Below, piece by piece: positions 1 to 6,679 of a DNA stretch of 11,692 bases. The translations under genes and the position numbers were made by a program. The notes under the pieces are model-generated. The model worked only from the letters and a program-made list of their open reading frames with translations, had not been told where the DNA came from and made no database searches. Within the stretch, counting starts at the first letter, position 1; every line of letters begins with the position of its first letter. The stretch is from DASUFH01 sp036274645 (GTDB taxonomy: Bacteria; Acidobacteriota; Terriglobia; 20CM-2-55-15): positions 1 through 11,692 of the forward strand of contig DASUFH010000466.1 of assembly GCA_036274645.1 (NCBI GenBank), read 5' to 3'.

Positions 1-568
1 CGGGCATGAGGCCTTCCGGAATGCCTTTGGCGGTGGCCGGAATGTCGAAGATCGACCAGTGCAGCGTGTCTGTTGTGCCGCGCTGTGTGCTGTTTTCCAT
101 GTCGTGGAAGATGATCGCGTAGCTCGCCAGGTTGGCCGGCGGCATTCCTTCATTGGTCCCCTGCATCCACTTGAACTGGAAATCCGGCGAGGTGTTTCCA
201 CCGCGGCCGGCATATTTCATGGGAACAACGCCACCGTCTTCCCATGCGGAGCTGGTTACTGTGAACGCCGCGCCTCGTCCGCCGGCGCCACCGGGGCCCC
301 TCTGGCCGCCGCCCCCGGGACCACCAGGACCGCCGGGCCCGCGCTGGCCGCCGCCCGCGCCACCAAAACCGCCACCGCCACCCGGGCCGCCGGGCCCGCC
401 CGGCCCGCCGGGACCACGCTGACCGCCGCCGCCAAAACCGCCGCCACCGCCCGCGCCGCCGCCAGGTCCCCGTTGTCCGCCGCCCGGCGCCTGCGCTACC
501 GCCATGCCGACAAAGACCGCCATCGACAGAGCCAGAGTCGCCATCGTTCCAAGAAAGTTCTTTCGCAT
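1..568 (-). CDS. Exported PEBP-family (YbhB/YbcL, Raf-kinase-inhibitor-like) protein with Gly-rich N-terminal segment, 3' end cut off
   Basis: Read on the minus strand from ATG at 568-566, this frame stays open to the window edge (189 codons). GAGGAG lies about 10 bases upstream of the start. Residues 1-26 form a signal peptide (MRKNFLGTMATLALSMAVFV, then an AVAQ cleavage-like end). Residues 28-100 are almost all Gly and Pro, with four QRGP blocks at about 32, 50, 75 and 89 and two GGGFGG blocks. From residue 102 the protein reads like PEBP/YbhB: FTVTSSAWEDGGVVPMKY, then TSPDFQFKW, ANLASYAIIFHDME and TDTLHWSIFDIPA. These match the family pattern SP-L-W, SYAL--D-D and HW---IPA. Family members are about 150-180 residues and bind small anionic ligands; the physiological role of the bacterial secreted forms is mostly unknown. 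The C-terminal part is missing only because the window ends. The family call is firm; the function is not. Confidence 0.85.
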   Translation of the reverse strand, partial: MRKNFLGTMATLALSMAVFVGMAVAQAPGGGQRGPGGGAGGGGGFGGGGQRGPGGPGGPGGPGGGGGFGGAGGGQRGPGGPGGPGGGGQRGPGGAGGRGAAFTVTSSAWEDGGVVPMKYAGRGGNTSPDFQFKWMQGTNEGMPPANLASYAIIFHDMENSTQRGTTDTLHWSIFDIPATAKGIPEGLMP

Positions 569-687
569 TTCTCGTGTTCTCCTCAATCGATCAAATATGG
601 CTGTGCTTAGTAAAAGTGCGGCCCGCAGTTTAACCCAACCCACTTACAAATGGCTTACAAAACAGCGTAAAGTGACCGGCGCCGCAT
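569..687. promoter_or_regulatory. Divergent intergenic region between the PEBP and PepSY genes
   Basis: This 119-bp spacer must hold both divergent promoters. On the plus strand a weak pair is TTACAA at 644-649 and TAAAGT at 668-673 (18-base spacer), which would give a leader of only a few bases before the ATG at 688. TTACAA is repeated at 655-660. No Shine-Dalgarno sequence precedes the ATG at 688. On the minus strand the PEBP gene has a good ribosome binding site, but I see no convincing -10/-35 pair. The region is clearly more AT-rich than the flanking genes, as expected of a promoter region. The exact boxes are tentative. Confidence 0.35.
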
Positions 688-1590
688 ATGACGTTTTGGA
701 GCCTATGGAAGACACGGCCGCGGGAGAGCCGCCTGCGGCGCGCGCTGTTTCAGATTCATCTCTGGAGTGGCCTGTGTCTGGGTGTCTACGTTCTGGTTCT
801 CAGCGTGTCGGGCAGCGCGCTGGTGTTCCGAAACGACCTCTATAACGCGTTTACCGCGCCCCCGGTCATCTTGAAGGCTCAGGGCGAACGGTTAAGCGCC
901 GAAGCCATCCGATCGGCCGCGAGGGCCGCCCATCCCGGATATGAAATCAGTCGGGTATGGGAAAACGAAACGAATCCCGCGCAGGCGATCGAAATCACTC
1001 TGGATCGTGGCGGCCACGAAATTCAGCGGCTGTTCGATCCCTATTCCGGGCGGGACCTGGGCCACGCCATTCCTGCAGGCATCCGGCTGATGTCGTGGCT
1101 TGAAGATCTGCATGTGAATCTGCTGGCCGGAGAGAGCGGACGCCTCGTCAACGGGACCGCCGCGGCGCTCTGGGTCGCGCTCGGTCTGACCGGCGCAGTC
1201 ATCTGGTGGCCCGGCTTGCGCGACTGGCGTCGCGCCATGGGGGTCCGCTGGCGCGCCAACTGGCGCCGCTTCAATTTCGATCTCCATAGCGCCGTGGGGA
1301 TATGGACTCTCCTGTTCTTCCTGTTGTGGGGAATCACCGGCGTTCATGTGGCTATTCCCAGGCCCTTCTGGGCGGTGGTGGACTACCTGGAGCCGCCGCC
1401 AGAAACCTATCAGCCCGGCATGAGAACCGGGGAAGTCATTCTTCGATGGTCGTCACGCCTTCATTTTGGAACGATTGGCGGTCGGGTCACACAGGCGATC
1501 TGGGTCGTGATCGGGCTTGCTCCCGCGGTTCTGTTCGTAACCGGAGTCGTGATGTGGTGGAACCGCGTGCTGCGGCGGCGGGATTTATGA
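688..1590 (+). CDS. PepSY-associated transmembrane (PepSY_TM/PiuB-like) protein
   Basis: A 300-residue inner-membrane protein with four predicted helices: about 28-47 (LCLGVYVLVLSVSGSALVF), 156-176, 201-222 and 267-293. A periplasmic PepSY-like region lies between helices 1 and 2 (GHEIQRLFDPYSGRDLG). Histidines at or near the membrane face are H24 (IHLWSG), H142 (DLHVNLL), H200 (FDLHSAVG), H220 (TGVHVAIP) and H259 (RLHFG). In the PepSY_TM family such histidines can ligate heme b; the siderophore reductase FoxB is one characterised case. Here that is inference. Family length is usually 300-500, so this is a compact member. ATG 688 is the only reasonable in-frame start, although it lacks a Shine-Dalgarno sequence. 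It is transcribed away from the PEBP gene. A perfect palindrome begins one base after its stop, so the mRNA would end in, or be capped by, a GC hairpin. Iron or siderophore reduction is possible, but no iron-uptake gene is nearby. Confidence 0.85.
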   Translation: MTFWSLWKTRPRESRLRRALFQIHLWSGLCLGVYVLVLSVSGSALVFRNDLYNAFTAPPVILKAQGERLSAEAIRSAARAAHPGYEISRVWENETNPAQAIEITLDRGGHEIQRLFDPYSGRDLGHAIPAGIRLMSWLEDLHVNLLAGESGRLVNGTAAALWVALGLTGAVIWWPGLRDWRRAMGVRWRANWRRFNFDLHSAVGIWTLLFFLLWGITGVHVAIPRPFWAVVDYLEPPPETYQPGMRTGEVILRWSSRLHFGTIGGRVTQAIWVVIGLAPAVLFVTGVVMWWNRVLRRRDL

Positions 1591-1591
1591 A

Positions 1592-1619
1592 GGGGGACAG
1601 CCTCCGGAGGCTGTCCCCG
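1592..1619. repeat. REP-like perfect palindrome, copy 1
   Basis: The core at 1593-1618 is two perfect 13-base arms, GGGGACAGCCTCC and its reverse complement, with no loop. The repeat starts one base after the PepSY gene's TGA. The same sequence recurs at 7901-7930, where the arms are 15 bases. There is no T-run after it, so it is not a canonical intrinsic terminator, but in RNA it would form a very stable hairpin that could protect the 3' end of the PepSY mRNA. A GGGGACAG arm with its complement resembles the REP/BIME-type palindromes scattered in intergenic DNA of many bacteria. That assignment is by analogy. Confidence 0.8.
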
Positions 1620-1632
1620 GGGTAACGGAGTA

Positions 1633-1662
1633 TTGCATCGCGCTGGAATTGACGCCTATACT
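1633..1662 (+). promoter_or_regulatory. Probable promoter of the tandem heme c genes
   Basis: A good -10 box, TATACT at 1657-1662, has a partial -35 (TTGCAT, 1633-1638) 18 bases upstream. The transcription start would fall near 1669. It precedes ATG 1692 with a GGGGG run at 1674-1678 that may serve as ribosome binding site. The same TATACT hexamer precedes the ArsC-like gene and the LIC_10091-like gene in this window, which supports it as a vegetative -10 in this organism. Confidence 0.5.
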
Positions 1663-1691
1663 ACGGCGCGTTTGGGGGCTTGATCACACCA

Positions 1692-3977
1692 ATGACTCGT
1701 TTATTCAGTGGACGCGCCGCTAGAGCGGCTCTCCGTTTGGCGCCGGGCTTCGGAGTCCGGCTGTCTCTGGCTGCGCTCATCGCGGCCGGCATCATCTATT
1801 TCAGCGCATTTGGCGGCGTTTCCGCCGCGCCTCAGAGCCAGGGCGCCGGCTACATCACCGGCGTCGTGCGAAGCAGCCAGGGGCCGGAATCCGGTGTCTG
1901 GGTCATCGCGGAAACGAAGGAACTGCCCACGAATCTCATCAAGATCGTCGTCACGGACGATCAGGGCCAGTTCATGCTGCCCGACCTGCCGAACGTCAAC
2001 TACAGCGTGTGGGTGCGGGGCTACGGCCTGGTCGACTCCATGAAGCGGACGATGAAGCCGTCCACGGAGAGGGTCTTTCTCGAGGCCAGCGTTGCGCGGA
2101 CCCCGCAGGAGAAGGCGCAAATCTATCCGGGCAACTACTGGATGTCCCTGATGGAGCCTCCGGCGGCGAGCAAGTTTCCCATGGGGACCTACCTGGAGAA
2201 GCCGGCCAACTGGATGCACACGTTCAAATCGAGCTGCAACTTCTGCCATCAGCTCGGAAACGCCGTCACCCGGGACCTCGATCACGTCTTCAAGGCCAGA
2301 CCCGAACTCCACACTCCCGAGGAAGCCTGGGATTACCGGTTGCGCGCCGGCGTTCGCGGCGTCCAGATGAGCGGTGTGGCGAACCTGCTGGATCGGGATG
2401 TCCTGGTGAAGATGATGGTTGACTGGACTACCCGCATCAGTAAAGGAGAGGTTCCCGCCGAAGCTCCCGCCCGTCCGAAAGGGCTGGAGCGTAATCTCGT
2501 GCTGACCTTGTGGGACTGGGGTACGGACCACTCCTTCATGCACGACGAGAACTCGACCGCGAAGAACAAGCCTTCGGTCAACGCCAATGGTCCGGTCTAC
2601 GCGGTTTCTGCCGGACACGGTACGCTGGTCGTGCTCGATCCGCAGACCAATTCCACGCATGAAATCGAGATCCCCACCCGCGATCCGCGCGCCTCGGTGC
2701 CGTCGCGGTTCCCGGCGCCGAATCCGGATTCGGTATTCTGGGGCAAAGAACATCTGTGGTCGAATCCGCCGTACAACCCGGCCGATCCCCACAATCCGAT
2801 GATCGACAATCAGGGCCGTGTGTGGTTGACCTCCCGTATCCGCGACAAGGCTCCGGCCTGGTGTTCGGATGCGGCGGCGAGCAAATACGCGGCCTATGAG
2901 CCCCTGACCGCCGGCGGGCGTCAGGCGTCGTATTACGATCCCAGGACGAACAAGTTCCAGCTGATTGAAACCTGCGCCAGCACACACCACCTCCAGTTCG
3001 ACACGGACGCCAACCAGACCGTCTATTTCAACGAGCTGATCGGGCCGATCTTCAGCTGGGTCGACACGAAGGTTTACGACCAGACACTGGCGGAAACGAA
3101 AGATGAATTCAAAGCGGAGCGCGCCGCAGTGGGCTGGTGTCCGCAGGTGCTCGACACCAACGGCGACGGAAAAATCACCAAGCCGTGGAACATCGCCCCA
3201 CGCCTGCCCGACAACGCGACTTACGCGGGCGACACGGCCGGTGGTCCAAACGGCTGGGCGAATCCGACGGAGCAGGACCCGAAGCGCGACACCAAGGTGG
3301 CGTTTTACATGTATTCCATCATTCCGAGTCCTACGGATCACTCGATCTGGGGCGTAGCGGAAGTCTATCCCGGATACCTGGTCCGGCTCGAGCGCGGAAA
3401 GAATCCTCCGGAGACCTGCAAGGTGGAACTCTACCGGGTGCCCTCGCCCGGGCTCGATCCCCGTGGCGTGGATATTGATCGCAATGGCGTGGTCTGGACC
3501 GCGCTGGCGGCCAGCAGCCATCTCGCCAGCTTCGACCGCCGCAAATGCAAAAACCTGAAAGGACCCGCCCGGCTGGATGGCCAGGGATGTCCCGAAGGCT
3601 GGACGCTCTACGAGACGAACGGTCCGAAATTCAAGGGAACCGATTTCAGGACCGATTTCCACTATTACAATTGGGTCGATCAGTACGACGTCATGAAGTT
3701 TGGCGTGGGAACGCCCATGGCCACAGGTTCGAATTCGGACTCGATTCTGGTCCTGAACCCGAAGAACGGGCAGTGGACGACGTTGCGCGTGCCGTATCCG
3801 CTCGGGTTCTATTCCCGCGGCATGGACGCGCGCATTGACGACGCCGGCGCCGGCTGGAAGGGGCGCGCGCTGTGGGCCAACTACGGCACCCACTTTGTCT
3901 GGCACATTGAAGGCGGCAAGGGAACCAAAGGCAAGATCGTGAAGTTCCAGATCCGGCCGGATCCGATGGCGCGGTAA
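1692..3977 (+). CDS. Exported monoheme cytochrome c / carboxypeptidase-regulatory-like / propeller-like protein, paralog A
   Basis: A 761-residue protein starting at ATG 1692. TTG 1680 is in frame, but the G-run is too close to it to act as its ribosome binding site. Residues about 20-45 are a signal or anchor helix (LSLAALIAAGIIYFSAFGG). Residues about 54-117 are a carboxypeptidase-regulatory-like beta-sandwich (YITGVVRSSQ...GVWVIAETKELPTN...TDDQGQFMLPDLP). A single heme c motif, CNFCH, lies at C182-H186. From about 265 to the end is a large body resembling Vgb/NHL-type propellers, with repeated phrases such as GVDIDRNGVVWTALAASSHL and SDSILVLNPKNGQW. It holds an EF-hand-like loop, DTNGDGKI, from D488. 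Six further cysteines (WCSD, ETCAS, WCPQ, ETCK, RKCK, QGCPE) recur in the next gene, suggesting disulfides. It probably acts in the periplasm, or anchored to its outer face, as an electron-transfer or redox protein. No substrate can be named. Confidence 0.8.
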   Translation: MTRLFSGRAARAALRLAPGFGVRLSLAALIAAGIIYFSAFGGVSAAPQSQGAGYITGVVRSSQGPESGVWVIAETKELPTNLIKIVVTDDQGQFMLPDLPNVNYSVWVRGYGLVDSMKRTMKPSTERVFLEASVARTPQEKAQIYPGNYWMSLMEPPAASKFPMGTYLEKPANWMHTFKSSCNFCHQLGNAVTRDLDHVFKARPELHTPEEAWDYRLRAGVRGVQMSGVANLLDRDVLVKMMVDWTTRISKGEVPAEAPARPKGLERNLVLTLWDWGTDHSFMHDENSTAKNKPSVNANGPVYAVSAGHGTLVVLDPQTNSTHEIEIPTRDPRASVPSRFPAPNPDSVFWGKEHLWSNPPYNPADPHNPMIDNQGRVWLTSRIRDKAPAWCSDAAASKYAAYEPLTAGGRQASYYDPRTNKFQLIETCASTHHLQFDTDANQTVYFNELIGPIFSWVDTKVYDQTLAETKDEFKAERAAVGWCPQVLDTNGDGKITKPWNIAPRLPDNATYAGDTAGGPNGWANPTEQDPKRDTKVAFYMYSIIPSPTDHSIWGVAEVYPGYLVRLERGKNPPETCKVELYRVPSPGLDPRGVDIDRNGVVWTALAASSHLASFDRRKCKNLKGPARLDGQGCPEGWTLYETNGPKFKGTDFRTDFHYYNWVDQYDVMKFGVGTPMATGSNSDSILVLNPKNGQWTTLRVPYPLGFYSRGMDARIDDAGAGWKGRALWANYGTHFVWHIEGGKGTKGKIVKFQIRPDPMAR

Positions 3978-4026
3978 ACTCTGCGGGCCGGGCCGCGTGG
4001 CTGAAGTTTTTTCTGTTAGTTCGATG

Positions 4027-4032
4027 AGGAGG
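4027..4032 (+). promoter_or_regulatory. Ribosome binding site that fixes the start of paralog B
   Basis: AGGAGG, a perfect Shine-Dalgarno core, lies 6 bases before ATG 4039. This rules out the upstream in-frame GTG at 3997 and ATG 4024, both of which precede the site. The signal peptide then begins MTSKTRLRIGTLRAALIALV, which is well formed. Confidence 0.9.
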
Positions 4033-4038
4033 AATCGT

Positions 4039-6450
4039 ATGACAAGCAAAACCCGATTACGGATCGGGACGCTCCGGGCCGCGTTGATCGCGCTGGTGGC
4101 GGTTGCCGGCGTCGGGGTCTATTCCACCGATCCCGTGTTCGAGGCCGCAACGTTCCAGCAGCCGGCAACGGGCAAGGGGAATATTTCCGGAACGGTGACC
4201 AGCACCCAGGGAGCGGAAGGCGGCGTCTGGGTTATCGCTGAGACCAAAGAACTCCCCACCAATTTCATCAAGATTGTCGTCACTGACAATCAGGGCAAAT
4301 TCATGGTGCCCGAGCTCCCGGCCAACGTCACCTACAACGTGTGGGTGCGCGGATACGGGCTGGCAGATTCCACACCCGTACAGTTGAAAGCCGGCGCCAG
4401 CAATGTCGCCCTCAAAGCCACCGTTGCGCGCACGCCTCAGGAGGCCGCCAAGGTCTACCCGGGCGACTACTGGATGTCGATGATGGAGCCGCCCGTGAAG
4501 TCGGCGTTCCCCGTCGGTAACGTCCGGACGCAGGAAAACTGGATGTGGACCTTCAAATCGAGCTGCAACTTCTGCCACCAGCTGGGCAATGAGGAAACAC
4601 GCGACCTCAAGCACGTGTTCGAGGCGGTCCCCACTCTGAAGACTCCCGAAGAAGCCTGGGACTACCGGTTGCGCGCGGGCATTCGCGGCACGCAGATGAA
4701 CGGCGCGGCCAACGGTCTGGACCGTCCGACCGCGATCAAGATGCTGGTCGACTGGACCACGCGGATCGAGAAGGGCGAAGTGCCGGCTCACAAGCCGCCC
4801 CGTCCGAGCGGCGTGGAACAGAACGTGGTGCTGACGTTGTGGGATTGGGGAACAGACCACTCCTTCATGCATGACGAAGCGAGCACCAGCAAACAGAAGC
4901 CGTCCGTCAACGGCAACGGTCCCGTCTACGCCGTTTCCGCCGGCCATGGCACGCTCGTTATGCTCGACGAAAAGACCAATTCCACGCTCGAGATCGAACT
5001 CCCGACCCGGCAGGCGCGGGATCAGGTGCCTTCGCGGTTCCCTGCGGCGAATCCGCCGTCGATCCACTGGGGCGCTCAGCGCCTGTGGGCCGGCGCCGCC
5101 TACGACCCGGCCGATCCGCATAATCCGATGCTCGACAATACGGGCCGTGTCTGGATGACCTCCAAGATCCGTAATCAGCAACCGGCCTGGTGCTCCGATC
5201 AAAACGCCACAAAGTACGCCGCGTACAGGCCACTGACCAACAGCGGGCGTCAGGCGTCGTATTACGACCCGAAGACACAGAAGTTCCAGCTGATTGAAAC
5301 CTGCTACAGCACGCACCATCTTCAGTTCGACAACGATCCGAACGATACGGTGTACTTCAACGAACTCAGCGGTCCGATCATCGGCTGGGTCAACACCAAG
5401 CTGTACGACAAGACGCTGGCCGACACCCATGACGAAGTGAAGGCGGAGCAGACGGCGGTGGGCTGGTGCCCGCAGGTCATCGACACCAACGGCGATGGCA
5501 AGATCACCAAGCCGTGGAACCAGGTTCGCGCCGGTGTGGATAACATCCTGAACCTCGGCGACACGGGTGGCGCCGGCGGCAACAATTTCGCGGCTCAGGG
5601 TCAGGGCGGTCGCGCGGGTGGCCGTGGCCCGGGTGGCGGCGCTGGAGCCGGAGTTGGTCAGGGTCGCGGACGCGGCGCTCCCGGCGCTGGCGGCCAGGGT
5701 GCTCGTGGACGCGGCGCCCCGGCGGCCTTCGATCCGGCTCTGGACTCGGAGCTTTCGGGAACCAGCCTGTATTCGGTCATTCCGAGCCCCGTCGACGACT
5801 CCGTCTGGGGCGTGGCCGAAAGCTTCCCGGGCTTCCTCGTTCGTCTGCGGACCGGCGCCAACCCGCCGGAGACCTGCATGACGCAGCTTTTCAGAGTGCC
5901 CGAGGGCGGACTCGATCCGCGCGGCGTCGACGTCGACCGGAACGGCGTGGTCTGGACGGCCCTGGCCGCCAGCAGCCATCTGGCCAGCTTCGATGTTCGC
6001 AAGTGCAAAAAGCTCACGGGACCGTGGCCGACCAACGGCGACATCTGCACGGAAGGCTGGACGCTGTACCAGACGACGGGCCCGCGCTTCAAAGGCACGG
6101 ACTATCCCACGGACTTCCACTATTTCAACTGGGTCGACCAGTATGACGTGCTCGGCTTCGGCGCCAATACGCCGATGGCGACCGGATCAAACTCGGATTC
6201 GATCCTGGTGCTCGATCCCAAATCCGGCAAGTGGACAACCCTCCGCGTTCCCTACGCGCTGGGCTTCTACTCCCGCGGCATGGACGCGCGTCTCGATAAT
6301 CCGAACGCGCCCGCCGGGTTTGCCGGATGGAAAGATCGCGCCCTCTACGCCAACTATGGAACCCACTTCGTGTGGCACATCGAAGGCGGCAAGGGAACCA
6401 AAGGCAAGCTCGTGAAGTTCCAGGTCCGGCCGAACCCGCTGGCGAACTAA
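4039..6450 (+). CDS. Exported monoheme cytochrome c / carboxypeptidase-regulatory-like / propeller-like protein, paralog B with Gly/Arg-rich insert
   Basis: An 803-residue paralog of the preceding gene, 61 bases downstream on the same strand and probably co-transcribed with it. Signal peptide at about 1-35. The beta-sandwich starts at residue 47 (NISGTVTSTQGAEGGVWVIAE). The heme c motif CNFCH is at C176-H180 inside KSSCNFCHQLGNEETRDL. The propeller-like body follows, and both proteins share TLWDWGTDHSFMHDE, PVYAVSAGHGTLV and ADPHNPM. The EF-hand-like loop DTNGDGKI starts at D482, and all six extra cysteines of paralog A are kept. The chief difference is a low-complexity insert at residues 507-563, rich in Gly, Arg, Ala and Gln (QGQGGRAGGRGPGGG and similar), where paralog A has an ordinary loop. 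The role is probably the same class of exported redox protein. It may be part of a complex with paralog A, or an alternative form; the sequence does not decide. A strong terminator closes the unit. Confidence 0.8.
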   Translation: MTSKTRLRIGTLRAALIALVAVAGVGVYSTDPVFEAATFQQPATGKGNISGTVTSTQGAEGGVWVIAETKELPTNFIKIVVTDNQGKFMVPELPANVTYNVWVRGYGLADSTPVQLKAGASNVALKATVARTPQEAAKVYPGDYWMSMMEPPVKSAFPVGNVRTQENWMWTFKSSCNFCHQLGNEETRDLKHVFEAVPTLKTPEEAWDYRLRAGIRGTQMNGAANGLDRPTAIKMLVDWTTRIEKGEVPAHKPPRPSGVEQNVVLTLWDWGTDHSFMHDEASTSKQKPSVNGNGPVYAVSAGHGTLVMLDEKTNSTLEIELPTRQARDQVPSRFPAANPPSIHWGAQRLWAGAAYDPADPHNPMLDNTGRVWMTSKIRNQQPAWCSDQNATKYAAYRPLTNSGRQASYYDPKTQKFQLIETCYSTHHLQFDNDPNDTVYFNELSGPIIGWVNTKLYDKTLADTHDEVKAEQTAVGWCPQVIDTNGDGKITKPWNQVRAGVDNILNLGDTGGAGGNNFAAQGQGGRAGGRGPGGGAGAGVGQGRGRGAPGAGGQGARGRGAPAAFDPALDSELSGTSLYSVIPSPVDDSVWGVAESFPGFLVRLRTGANPPETCMTQLFRVPEGGLDPRGVDVDRNGVVWTALAASSHLASFDVRKCKKLTGPWPTNGDICTEGWTLYQTTGPRFKGTDYPTDFHYFNWVDQYDVLGFGANTPMATGSNSDSILVLDPKSGKWTTLRVPYALGFYSRGMDARLDNPNAPAGFAGWKDRALYANYGTHFVWHIEGGKGTKGKLVKFQVRPNPLAN
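5557..5727 (+). repeat. Low-complexity Gly/Arg-rich coding segment in paralog B
   Basis: About 57 codons (residues 507-563) of Gly, Arg, Ala and Gln, with irregular GRG, GGRG and GQG repeats. The segment interrupts a protein otherwise collinear with its neighbour. It lies just after the EF-hand-like loop. It is in frame and flanked by conserved sequence on both sides, so it is an insert and not a frameshift. Confidence 0.85.
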
Positions 6451-6476
6451 AGCGGTTTCGTCCGGCCGTAAATAAA

Positions 6477-6509
6477 AGCGCGGTGGAGTTTTCCACCGCG
6501 CTTTTTTTT
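6477..6509 (+). terminator. Strong intrinsic terminator after paralog B
   Basis: A perfect 11-bp stem, AGCGCGGTGGA (6477-6487) with TCCACCGCGCT (6492-6502), closes on a GTTT loop and is followed by an unbroken T-run to 6509. It sits 26 bases after the stop of the heme c pair. An A-run at 6474-6477 gives a shorter T-run on the minus strand, so it may also help stop transcription from the convergent gene at 6680-7864. Confidence 0.93.
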
Positions 6510-6548
6510 CGTCTCGAATCTGCCGCTCCTCAGGGACTGACGGAACCT

Positions 6549-6668
6549 TTTGGGTCCCCGTCCGCGTGTAGGGGCGGTCTATGACCGCCCGACGTTTCGG
6601 ATCAGAGATCTCTACTCTGGAACGCTGGGCGGTCATAGACCGCCCCTACAAGCAGGCGGGGACTAAAA
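6549..6668. repeat. ~120-bp near-palindromic intergenic element (MITE- or BIME-like)
   Basis: The whole element is symmetric about 6608.5. Perfect 24-base arms lie at 6567-6590 and 6627-6650 (TGTAGGGGCGGTC and onward, with the reverse complement). Outer arms continue with GTCCCCG at 6554-6560 against CGGGGAC at 6657-6663. A central AGAGATCTCT palindrome sits at 6604-6613. Between the arms and the centre the match is partial. No coding capacity and no clear target-site duplication are visible. It lies between the terminator and the 3' end of the convergent gene. The structure suggests a non-autonomous mobile or REP-type repeat, which I infer from shape alone. Confidence 0.8.
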
Positions 6669-6679
6669 CGCCTTCTGCG

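Noticed and set aside
59..610. Pro/Ala-rich plus-strand frames over the start of the window
   Set aside because: They are shadows of the Gly-rich tract of the minus-strand PEBP gene; collagen-like Pro-rich runs appear simply by reading GGN codons backwards.
3983..4012. Short GC hairpin followed by a T6 run between the two heme c genes
   Set aside because: The stem is only 4-5 bp and the T-run starts 10 bases after it, so it is not a credible terminator. A weak attenuator cannot be excluded.
1701..4049. Open frame of 782 codons antisense to paralog A
   Set aside because: Its codons align exactly with the sense codons, so its stops would need TTA, CTA or TCA in the sense gene. These are rare in GC-rich DNA. 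The sense frame has the heme motif, domains and a paralog; the antisense product has no recognisable feature.
4057..6120. Open frame of 687 codons antisense to paralog B
   Set aside because: Same codon-aligned artefact. In this frame the nearest downstream stop of the neighbouring antisense frame arises from a single sense TCA at 6187.
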